Shown: positions 15,914-22,413 of the stretch, one piece after another
Numbering within the stretch: position 1 is the first letter of the stretch
How the letters are laid out: every line of letters begins with the position of its first letter
Assembly (NCBI RefSeq): GCF_030068445.1
Contig: NZ_JAQPOK010000115.1
Location: 1 to 35,882 of the forward strand
Length of the DNA: 35,882 nt
Direction of reading: 5' to 3'
Source: Roseofilum halophilum BLCC-M91
Lineage (GTDB): Bacteria > Cyanobacteriota > Cyanobacteriia > Cyanobacteriales > Desertifilaceae
Position numbers and translations under genes: made by a program
Notes under the pieces: model-generated
Databases searched by the model: none
What the model saw: only the letters and a program-made list of their open reading frames with translations
What the model was told of the DNA's origin: nothing

Positions 15914-17065
15914 ATGAAAATAGGAGTGGCCAAAGAAGTTGAATATCGAGAACGCCGAGTGGCTCTGATTCCCGATGCGATCGCCAAGTTAAGCAAACAG
16001 GGGTTAGAGATTTGGGTCGAATCTGGCCTAGGAGAGCAAGCCTATTTTGCGGATTCTGCCTATGAGGAAGCGGGAGCGCAGGTTATTTCTGATAAAGAGA
16101 AATTATGGAACGAAGTGGATGTGTTGCTAAAAGTTGGCTCTCCTGTGGAAGAAGAACTGGCTCTACTGACTCCCGGAAAGGTTCTCATCAGCTTTTTAAA
16201 TCCCTTGGGCCAACCGGAGATGATGCAAAAATTGGCCGATGCTCAGGTCACGGCCTTGAGTATGGAACTGATCCCCCGTACCAGTCGCGCCCAAAGTATG
16301 GATGCTTTATCCTCTCAAGCGGGGGTAGCAGGTTATAAGGCGGTTCTGATCGCGGCGGCGGTTCTGCCTAAGTTCTTCCCCATGTTAACCACGGCTGCGG
16401 GAACCATTCGACCGGCGAAGGTGTTTGTGATTGGGGCGGGAGTGGCTGGTCTACAGGCGATCGCCACGGCTAGACGACTCGGCGCTGTCGTAGAAGCTTT
16501 TGACATCCGTCCCGCAGTTAAGGAAGAAGTACAAAGTTTGGGCGCGAAATTTGTGGAAGTCCAACTCAATGAAGACACTGTAGCTGAAGGGGGTTATGCG
16601 CGGGAAATTTCCGAAGACTCCAAACGCCGCTCCCAAGAATTAGTGGCCGAGCATGTGAAAACAGCAGATGTGGTGATTACCACCGCACAAGTCCCCGGTA
16701 AAACCGCTCCCCGGTTGGTGACCAAAGAAATGGTGGCGCAAATGAAACCCGGTTCAGTCGTGGTCGATTTAGCGGCTGAACAAGGGGGCAACTGTGAAGT
16801 GAGCGAAGCGGGTAAAGATGTCGTTTATGAAGGAGTCACCGTCATTGGGCCAATTAATTTGCCCGCATCTATGGCGGTTCATGCCTCACAAATGTACGCC
16901 AAAAACATTTCCACGCTGCTCAATCATCTGCTCAAAGAAGGCGAGTTAAACCTTGATTTTGAAGACGATATTATTAGCGGCACTTGTGTCACCTACGGGG
17001 GAGAAGTTCGCAATCAACGAGTTAAAGAGGCGATCGCCAGGGAACACTCTGCTGTAACCAGTTAA
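15914..17065 (+). CDS. pntA: NAD(P) transhydrogenase alpha subunit, part 1 (dI, NAD-binding)
   Basis: 383 residues. This soluble domain I binds NAD(H) and hands hydride to NADP in domain III as protons cross the membrane. The N-terminus MKIGVAKEVEYRERRVALIP is the alanine dehydrogenase/PntA signature. The Rossmann motif VIGAGVAGLQAIATARRLGA has GAGVAG at 174-179 and is followed by DIRPAVKEEVQSLGAKF. The RxxxQ-type segment QSMDALSSQAGVAGYKA is also present. The C-terminal membrane part is split off into the next gene, as in cyanobacteria and Rhodospirillum. AGAGGAATATCA precedes the ATG. Called pntAA in the split nomenclature. Confidence 0.96.
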   Translation: MKIGVAKEVEYRERRVALIPDAIAKLSKQGLEIWVESGLGEQAYFADSAYEEAGAQVISDKEKLWNEVDVLLKVGSPVEEELALLTPGKVLISFLNPLGQPEMMQKLADAQVTALSMELIPRTSRAQSMDALSSQAGVAGYKAVLIAAAVLPKFFPMLTTAAGTIRPAKVFVIGAGVAGLQAIATARRLGAVVEAFDIRPAVKEEVQSLGAKFVEVQLNEDTVAEGGYAREISEDSKRRSQELVAEHVKTADVVITTAQVPGKTAPRLVTKEMVAQMKPGSVVVDLAAEQGGNCEVSEAGKDVVYEGVTVIGPINLPASMAVHASQMYAKNISTLLNHLLKEGELNLDFEDDIISGTCVTYGGEVRNQRVKEAIAREHSAVTS

Positions 17066-17092
17066 CTGCTTGGAAATGCCCTCTCCCTCAAT

Positions 17093-17143
17093 CCCTCTCC
17101 CGTGGGAGAGGGACTTTCCCCCCTTCTCCCGTGGGAGAAGGGG
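17093..17143. repeat. Two tandem GGGAGAGGG-type hairpins inside the pnt operon
   Basis: CCCTCTCCC-gt-GGGAGAGGG (17093-17112) and CCCCTTCTCCC-gt-GGGAGAAGGGG (17120-17143) are perfect, very tight stem-loops placed between pntA and the next subunit gene. They belong to a common dispersed cyanobacterial repeat type. They could set message stability or partial termination. Confidence 0.85.
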
Positions 17144-17189
17144 CTGGGGGATGAGGGTAACCGTTAACCCATTACCCATTACCAAAACC

Positions 17190-17477
17190 ATGACAGAATC
17201 ATTAATCGGCGCTTTATTTGTCTTTGTGCTGGCCAGTTTTGCGGGCTTTGAAGTAATTACCAAAGTTCCGCCCACCCTGCACACCCCTTTGATGTCCGGG
17301 GCGAACGCCATTTCCGGAATTGCCTTAATTGGGGCCTTAATTGTGGCCGGCGATCGCACCCTCAGCATTAGCGTAATCCTTGGTCTGATTGCCGTTGTCT
17401 GCGCCACCATCAACGTAGTAGGCGGCTTTTTAGTCACCGATCGCATGTTGCAAATGTTCAAGAAAAAAGAAGCCTGA
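17190..17477 (+). CDS. pntAB: NAD(P) transhydrogenase alpha subunit, part 2 (membrane)
   Basis: 95 residues from ATG 17190 (MTESLIG). Three hydrophobic spans: ALFVFVLASFAGFEVI, ISGIALIGALIVAG and ISVILGLIAVVCATINVVGGFLV, with KVPPTLHTPLMSGANAISG between the first and second, the classic PntA membrane motif. It forms part of the proton channel with PntB. An open extension to 17070 only translates the hairpin repeats, so the downstream ATG is chosen. ATTACCCATTACC precedes the start by a few bases instead of a Shine-Dalgarno site. Confidence 0.95.
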   Translation: MTESLIGALFVFVLASFAGFEVITKVPPTLHTPLMSGANAISGIALIGALIVAGDRTLSISVILGLIAVVCATINVVGGFLVTDRMLQMFKKKEA

Positions 17478-17481
17478 TCTT

Positions 17482-17507
17482 GGGGATGGGGAGATAGGGG
17501 GATAGGG
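17482..17507 (+). repeat. Putative G-quadruplex motif between pntAB and pntB
   Basis: G runs at 17482-17485, 17488-17491, 17497-17501 and 17505-17507, with loops of 2, 5 and 3 bases, meet the G3+N1-7 pattern on the sense strand. The C runs of the following heptamer array could compete by pairing with it. Pattern match only. Confidence 0.5.
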
Positions 17508-17519
17508 AGGCTAAGACCC

Positions 17520-17582
17520 ATTACCCATTACCTATTACCCATTACCCATTACCCATTACCCATTACCCATTACCCATTACCC
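17520..17582 (+). repeat. Nine-unit ATTACCC heptamer array abutting the pntB start
   Basis: Nine consecutive 7-mers, eight ATTACCC and one ATTACCT (third unit), fill 17520-17582. The array ends two bases before the pntB ATG at 17585, so the ribosome-binding region is made of repeat and has no Shine-Dalgarno sequence. Short tandem heptamers are known in filamentous cyanobacteria; copy number may vary by slippage. Confidence 0.95.
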
Positions 17583-17584
17583 AA

Positions 17585-18991
17585 ATGACAGATTATTTAC
17601 CCACAGGGATTCAACTGGTATATCTAGTTTCCGCTTCCCTATTTATCATTGGTTTGAAACAACTCGGCTCTCCAGCAACCGCTCGCAATGGCAATTTATT
17701 AGCCTCCATTGCCATGTTTTTAGCCGTTGTAGTTACCCTGCTCGATCAACAGGTTCTTAACTATGAACTGATCTTGGTGGGAATTATTATTGGCTCTCTG
17801 ATTGGGGCGATCGCCGCCAAACAAGTAGCCATGACTGCCATGCCGCAGATGGTAGGCTTATTTAACGGCTTAGGGGGAGCTGCTTCGGCTCTAGTGGCGA
17901 TCGGTGAATTTTGGCGGCGCTTAAACCAGCAGCAACCCATTCCCATCGATGCCAATCTCTCCATCATTCTCAGCGTCTTTATCGGTGGCGTTACCCTCAC
18001 CGGTTCCCTCATCGCCTTCGGAAAACTCCAAGGCATACTCACCGGAGCGCCCATCAAATTTCCCCTGCAACAACCCATTAACATCCTGTTGCTGATCGCC
18101 TTCCTCGGCACAACCGGCTATTTACTCTACGACTCCATCAACGCCCCCATCTTCCTCGTAATGACTGGAATAGCCCTACTCCTAGGGATTCTATTCGTCA
18201 TTCCCATTGGCGGCGGTGACATGCCCGTAGTCATTTCCCTGCTCAACTCCCTTTCCGGTTTAGCCGCCAGTGCCGCCGGATTTGTCGTCATGAACAACGT
18301 GCTGATTATCTCCGGTGCATTAGTCGGAGCATCCGGTTTAATCCTCACCCAAATCATGTGTAAAGCCATGAACCGCACCCTTACCAACGTTCTCTTTAGC
18401 GGCTTTGGAACCTCTGAAGGAACCAGTAGTGCGGGCGGTTCCGGAGGAGCAGTACAACAAACCGTTCACAGCATCGACTCCGAAGAAGGAGCCATGATGC
18501 TCGGCTATTCCAAATCCGTAGTCGTCGTTCCCGGATATGGCATGGCAGTTGCCCAAGCCCAGCATGTAGTAAGAGAGTTAGCCGATTTACTCGAAAAACA
18601 AGGCGTTGAAGTCAAATATGCCATTCATCCCGTAGCCGGACGGATGCCGGGACACATGAACGTCCTGTTAGCAGAAGCCAACGTTCCCTACAACCAACTC
18701 TATGACATGGATGACATCAATCCCCAATTTGACCAAACCGATGTCGCCTTAGTCATTGGAGCCAATGATGTCGTCAATCCTGCTGCTCGCAGTAATCAGG
18801 ATAGCCCCATTTATGGAATGCCCATTCTAGAAGTAGACCGAGCCAAGCATACCATTGTGATTAAACGGAGCATGAATACGGGGTTTGCAGGTGTAGATAA
18901 TGAGTTGTTCTACAAAGATAAAACCATGATGCTTTTCGGTAGCGCTAAAGACATGGTGAATCAACTCGTTTCGAGCGTCAAAGAGTTGTAG
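17585..18991 (+). CDS. pntB: NAD(P) transhydrogenase beta subunit
   Basis: 468 residues. An N-terminal membrane domain of about eight to nine spans (IQLVYLVSASLFIIGLKQLG, MFLAVVVTLLD, LILVGIIIGSLIGAIAAKQV, then others up to IISGALVGASGLILTQIM) is followed by the NADP-binding domain III. That contains VVVVPGYGMAVAQAQHVV, HPVAGRMPGHMNVLLAEANV, DVALVIGANDVVNPAAR and the late MNTGFAGVDNELFY. With the two alpha parts it makes the proton-pumping enzyme coupling NADH/NADPH exchange to the membrane gradient. Its start codon directly follows the heptamer array. Confidence 0.97.
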   Translation: MTDYLPTGIQLVYLVSASLFIIGLKQLGSPATARNGNLLASIAMFLAVVVTLLDQQVLNYELILVGIIIGSLIGAIAAKQVAMTAMPQMVGLFNGLGGAASALVAIGEFWRRLNQQQPIPIDANLSIILSVFIGGVTLTGSLIAFGKLQGILTGAPIKFPLQQPINILLLIAFLGTTGYLLYDSINAPIFLVMTGIALLLGILFVIPIGGGDMPVVISLLNSLSGLAASAAGFVVMNNVLIISGALVGASGLILTQIMCKAMNRTLTNVLFSGFGTSEGTSSAGGSGGAVQQTVHSIDSEEGAMMLGYSKSVVVVPGYGMAVAQAQHVVRELADLLEKQGVEVKYAIHPVAGRMPGHMNVLLAEANVPYNQLYDMDDINPQFDQTDVALVIGANDVVNPAARSNQDSPIYGMPILEVDRAKHTIVIKRSMNTGFAGVDNELFYKDKTMMLFGSAKDMVNQLVSSVKEL

Positions 18992-19025
18992 TTAACGCAC
19001 CGTAAAATCAACACAAATTAAGGTT

Positions 19026-19054
19026 GTAGGGGCGGGTTTCAAACCCGCCCCTAC
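19026..19054. terminator. Perfect 14-bp hairpin after pntB
   Basis: GTAGGGGCGGGTTT (19026-19039) and its exact complement AAACCCGCCCCTAC (19041-19054) flank a single base. It sits 35 bp after the pntB stop, a natural place for a terminator, though it lacks a T-run. It belongs to the same dispersed family as 11315-11377. Confidence 0.6.
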
Positions 19055-19118
19055 CAATATTCAACATCAACGATAAAGGGTAAAATATCGCCAAAAAGTG
19101 ATGTAACATTAAGACATG

Positions 19119-19140
19119 CGTAGGGTGGGCAATGCCCACC
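19119..19140. repeat. 22-bp palindromic repeat, left flank of Uma2
   Basis: It contains the dyad GTGGGC-aat-GCCCAC. The whole 22-mer recurs in exact reverse complement at 19770-19791, immediately after the Uma2 gene. Confidence 0.9.
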
Positions 19141-19184
19141 AAACCAACATAATTATAAAAAGTTGGAAAAACTAGAACAACATC

Positions 19185-19751
19185 ATGAAACTTTCTCCAG
19201 CATTAATTTCCGTAACAGACTATCTTGAAGGCGAAAAAAATAGTCCCATTCGCCATGAATATCTGGGCGGACAGATATTCGCCATGTCTGGTGGCAGTGA
19301 AGAACATAATCGTATTACTCTCAATATTGCGAGTTTCTTAAACTCTCACTTGCGGGGCAGTGGTTGTAAAACCTTTATGTCAGACATGAAGGTTAATATG
19401 CCTATTGCTCGCGATACTGCGGAGCTTTTTTATTATCCCGATGTTATGGTAACCTGCGATCCTCAAGATACGGAAAAATATTATAAAACTCGTCCCTGTT
19501 TAATTGTGGAGGTGCTTTCCCCTTCCACTCAGAATTTAGATCGCAGAGAAAAACGGTTAAATTATCAAAGTTTGCCCAGTTTACAGGAATATGTTCTGGT
19601 GTCTCAAACTGAAATGAAGGTGGAAGTGTATCGACGGAATACGGATGGAAATTGGTCGCTGGAAATTTTGGAGCCAGATGATAGTTTAGAGTTGAATTCA
19701 GTGGGTTTAACCTTGACAATGGCGGACATTTATGATGAGGTTTTGATGTAG
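19185..19751 (+). CDS. Uma2 family putative restriction endonuclease
   Basis: 188 residues, full length for Uma2 (DUF820). The N-terminus ISVTDYLEGEKNSPIRHEYLGG and SGGSEEHNRITLNIASFL are the family start. The PD-(D/E)XK-like core shows YYPDVMVTCD (PD at 85-86), LIVEVLSPSTQNLDRREK (E109, K123) and LPSLQEYVLVSQTEMKVEVYRR. Uma2 genes are present in many copies in cyanobacteria; their cellular role is not settled and the nuclease role is predicted from fold. It stands alone between two inverted palindromic repeats and is intact, unlike the remnant at 174-456. Moderately AT-rich compared with pntB. Confidence 0.9.
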   Translation: MKLSPALISVTDYLEGEKNSPIRHEYLGGQIFAMSGGSEEHNRITLNIASFLNSHLRGSGCKTFMSDMKVNMPIARDTAELFYYPDVMVTCDPQDTEKYYKTRPCLIVEVLSPSTQNLDRREKRLNYQSLPSLQEYVLVSQTEMKVEVYRRNTDGNWSLEILEPDDSLELNSVGLTLTMADIYDEVLM

Positions 19752-19769
19752 GGAAAGATCGGTGGGTCA

Positions 19770-19791
19770 GGTGGGCATTGCCCACCCTACG
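19770..19791. repeat. 22-bp palindromic repeat, right flank of Uma2
   Basis: Exact reverse complement of 19119-19140. It lies 19 bp after the Uma2 stop and could also terminate that transcript. It is readable in frame with the following glycosyltransferase, but I treat it as upstream non-coding DNA. Confidence 0.9.
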
Positions 19792-19834
19792 AATTGGCCT
19801 TATTCTGATTGGGAAAGACTATGAGTACCAAAAG

Positions 19835-21040
19835 ATGAAAAAAAAACTAATATTAACGATTTTATATCAATTTAATCCCTGGAAAAGTAGTATTGGTGGT
19901 ATTCAAAGCGTAATCTGTAATTTTATTAAATATGCCCCTTCAGATTTTGAAGTGCGGTTGGTGGGGACAGGAGAAGATGCTGGTGAGTTGGGAAAATGGC
20001 AGGATAAAGAATTGGCGGGACGAGCGTTGAAGTTTATGCCAGTTATTCCCCTGGAAGAAGATAATGTCAGGCGCTGGATACCTACGACTTTAAAATATAC
20101 GCAAGCTTTGATGGGAAAAGATTTGAGTTCTGATTTTATGCACTTTCATCGCATTGAGCCAACGTTGGTTGCGGGGAAATGGCAGGGAGAGAAAGCTTTA
20201 TTTATTCATAATGATATTCAACAACAAATGAAGTCTACGACAGGGAAGAAGGCTTTATTGTGGCAATATTTCCCTGGGGCCTATTTTGTGCTGGAAAATA
20301 GACTGATGCAAGGATTAGATCGACTCTATTCTTGTAACACGGAATCTACGAATTTTTACCAAGAACGCTATCCTGATTTATCTTCTAGGGTGCAGGGGAT
20401 AAAAAATCCAGTCGATTTAGAGCGTTTTCATCCTCTGGAAGCTTGGGAAAAAGAGGAAAAGAGAAAAGAGCTGGCACAGAAGATGCATCTCTCGCCAGAT
20501 ACCCATTTTATCTTGTTTGCGGGTCGTCTTCATCCTCAGAAAGATCCTGTGTTACTTGTCAGAACTGTAGGAATACTTAAAGAGTCTAACATCCATCTAT
20601 GGGTTGCTGGGGAAGGAGAATTAAGACCTGAACTAGAGTCTGAAATTGAACGGTTAAACCTGTCCAAAAAAGTTACCCTTCTAGGGGCTGTTGCTCAAGA
20701 AAAGTTAGTTGAATACCATCAATTAAGTTCAGCATGTATTTTAACCAGTGTTTATGAAGGATTACCGATTGTGGTTTTAGAAGCTCTTTCTTGTGGAAAT
20801 CCTGTTGTTAGTACGGCTTGTGGAGAAACGCCGCGAATTTTAATTCCTGGAAGTGGTGAGATTTCTGCTACTCGATCGCCGGAAGCGATCGCTCAAGCCT
20901 TGAGAAAAATTATTAACAATCCCCATCAGTATCCTTCCTCAATTTGTCGTCAAGCTGTACAACCCTATAATGCCAAAGAAGTCGTCATCAATCTTTATGA
21001 GGAAATGAAACAAAGGAGACAGATGGGGAAAGAAATGTAG
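19835..21040 (+). CDS. GT-B fold glycosyltransferase, family 4
   Basis: 401 residues from ATG 19835 (MKKKLILTILYQFNPW). An upstream in-frame start at 19778 lies in the palindromic repeat and is rejected. The acceptor half contains SSIGGIQSVICNFIKYAP; the nucleotide-sugar half has FILFAGRLHPQKDP, LWVAGEGELRPELE, VTLLGAVAQEKLVEYHQLS and SVYEGLPIVVLEALSCGNPVV with the E-x7-E type GT4 site, followed by STACGETPRIL. It is likely to transfer a sugar from an NDP-sugar during exopolysaccharide unit assembly at the inner membrane face. First gene of the polysaccharide locus, separated from the next by a 161-bp regulatory-looking gap. Confidence 0.9.
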   Translation: MKKKLILTILYQFNPWKSSIGGIQSVICNFIKYAPSDFEVRLVGTGEDAGELGKWQDKELAGRALKFMPVIPLEEDNVRRWIPTTLKYTQALMGKDLSSDFMHFHRIEPTLVAGKWQGEKALFIHNDIQQQMKSTTGKKALLWQYFPGAYFVLENRLMQGLDRLYSCNTESTNFYQERYPDLSSRVQGIKNPVDLERFHPLEAWEKEEKRKELAQKMHLSPDTHFILFAGRLHPQKDPVLLVRTVGILKESNIHLWVAGEGELRPELESEIERLNLSKKVTLLGAVAQEKLVEYHQLSSACILTSVYEGLPIVVLEALSCGNPVVSTACGETPRILIPGSGEISATRSPEAIAQALRKIINNPHQYPSSICRQAVQPYNAKEVVINLYEEMKQRRQMGKEM

Positions 21041-21083
21041 AAAACTGATTGATTTTAGATCGAAAATGGTTTATAGTCCCAAT

Positions 21084-21128
21084 GGCTCATTAAGGTTAAC
21101 CTAAAATTAAACTGACCTTAATTGAGCC
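21084..21128 (+). promoter_or_regulatory. PHO-box-like triple repeat within an imperfect dyad
   Basis: Three 8-mers with central TTAA occur at exact 11-bp periods: GTTAACCT (21095-21102), ATTAAACT (21106-21113) and CTTAATTG (21117-21124), with 3-bp spacers. Cyanobacterial SphR (PhoB-type) sites are recalled as tandem PyTTAAPyPy(T/A) octamers with 3-bp spacers; these match at 7, 6 and 7 of 8. The same stretch forms a dyad, GGCTCATTAAGGT (21084-21096) with ACCTTAATTGAGCC (21115-21128), with one bulge. Either phosphate control or termination of the upstream gene is possible. Confidence 0.4.
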
Positions 21129-21131
21129 TGA

Positions 21132-21175
21132 TTCTCTTGAAGAGAAAAAGTACAAAAATTTATTTTTGTATAAAA
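21132..21175 (+). promoter_or_regulatory. Two dyads and possible -10 before the polysaccharide operon
   Basis: TTCTCTT-g-AAGAGAA (21132-21146) and TACAAAAAT-tt-ATTTTTGTA (21151-21170) are perfect dyads. The second runs into TGTATAAAAC, a plausible -10 about 30 bp before the start at 21202. Operator sites overlapping a promoter are a natural reading; no specific regulator is implied. Confidence 0.4.
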
Positions 21176-21201
21176 CGGTGCTTTCCAGGGGGTAGCTAAT
21201 C

Positions 21202-22413
21202 ATGAGGATTGCAGTGATCGGTGCAAAGGGGCTACCCGCAAAACAGGGTGGGATAGAGCATTACTGCCAAGAACTGTATCCCAGGATGGTAGGGGAGGGG
21301 CATAGAGTCGATTTATTTGCCCGCTCAAGCTACACGGAAACGCCTTGGTTTTCATCAGTGAAAGTGAAGGGTGTGAACGTGATTTCATTGCCATCGATTC
21401 CGGTTAAGGGAGTTGATGCGGTGTTTAATTCGGCATTGGGGGCGATCGCCACTAACCTACGTGCCTACGACTTAGTTCATATCCATGCCCTAGGGCCGGC
21501 TTTGTTTACTTGGTTGCCTAAACTCATTCGGTCAACCACCGTTATCGTTACTTGTCATGGGTTGGATTGGCAGCGATCGAAATGGGGAGCCTTTTCCAGT
21601 CAATTGATTCATTTGGGAGAAAAGACGGCTGTCCGCTACGCTGATGAAATTACAGTGGTTTCTCAAGCTCTACAAGACTACTTCAAAGCCACCTATGGGA
21701 TTATTACTCCCTATATTCCCAATGCACCCGCTACCTATTTAGGTTCAGATCCTCACAGTACCTATCTAACATCCCTGGGATTAAATACTCATAAATATAT
21801 TCTGTTTCTAGGGCGGTTGGTTCCAGAAAAACGCCCAGAGCTATTGCTAAAAGCTTACTTATCTCTAAAATTGCCTCCTTGGAGATTAGTGATTGGGGGC
21901 GGAGGGTGTCATACCGCAGAATATACTCAGTATCTAGAGAAACTCGCCGGTCATAATCCCAATATTGTGTTTACGGGGGAAGTGAGGGGACAGCAATTGG
22001 CGGATGTGGTACGGGGGGCGAGTTTATTTGTGCTGCCCTCGGATCTAGAAGGGCTACCTTTGGTGATGCTCGAAGCGATGCAAGAAGGAATTCCAGTGCT
22101 GGCGAGTGATATTGAAGCCCACGAACAGCTTATCGGTCAAAACGAGGAGCGAGGACTCTTGTTTCCGGTAGGGGATATTGAAGGGTGTGCCCAGAAGTTA
22201 GAATATGCGATCGCCCATCCAGAACAACTCCAGAACGTTGCTCAAATTGCCCAAAATCACATTAAAACCCATTACAACTGGCAAAATATTACTTATGAAA
22301 AACTGAAGCTATACGATAAAGTCGTGACCAGTCGCATTGTCGTGGAGGGATTTCAAAAAAATTTAGCCAAACGGAATCGGTTAAAATTGCCTCGCAGGAT
22401 TGAACCCAAATAA
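21202..22413 (+). CDS. GT-B fold glycosyltransferase, family 4
   Basis: 403 residues. The N-terminal strand and glycine loop (RIAVIGAKGLPAKQGGIEHY) and the C-terminal donor site (YILFLGRLVPEKRPELLLKAY, LVIGGGGCHTAEYTQYLEKL, IVFTGEVRGQQLADVV, SDLEGLPLVMLEAMQEGIPVLAS) are typical of GT4 enzymes such as rhamnosyl- or glucosyltransferases. The sugar is not predictable. ATG 21202 gives the canonical N-terminus. The stop codon overlaps the following ATG by one base (TAATG), so it is translationally coupled to the Wzc-like gene. Confidence 0.93.
   Translation: MRIAVIGAKGLPAKQGGIEHYCQELYPRMVGEGHRVDLFARSSYTETPWFSSVKVKGVNVISLPSIPVKGVDAVFNSALGAIATNLRAYDLVHIHALGPALFTWLPKLIRSTTVIVTCHGLDWQRSKWGAFSSQLIHLGEKTAVRYADEITVVSQALQDYFKATYGIITPYIPNAPATYLGSDPHSTYLTSLGLNTHKYILFLGRLVPEKRPELLLKAYLSLKLPPWRLVIGGGGCHTAEYTQYLEKLAGHNPNIVFTGEVRGQQLADVVRGASLFVLPSDLEGLPLVMLEAMQEGIPVLASDIEAHEQLIGQNEERGLLFPVGDIEGCAQKLEYAIAHPEQLQNVAQIAQNHIKTHYNWQNITYEKLKLYDKVVTSRIVVEGFQKNLAKRNRLKLPRRIEPK

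Noticed and set aside
17070-17189. N-terminal extension of the membrane transhydrogenase subunit, and the overlapping long minus ORF
   Set aside because: Both are translations of the GGGAGAGGG hairpins and of antisense sequence; the family begins at MTESLIG.
16946-17521. 191-codon minus-strand ORF
   Set aside because: Antisense to the pnt genes and repeats, with no family resemblance.
18992-19184. tRNA or small RNA after pntB
   Set aside because: The folding potential here is explained by the GTAGGGG and GTGGGC dispersed repeats; no cloverleaf was found.
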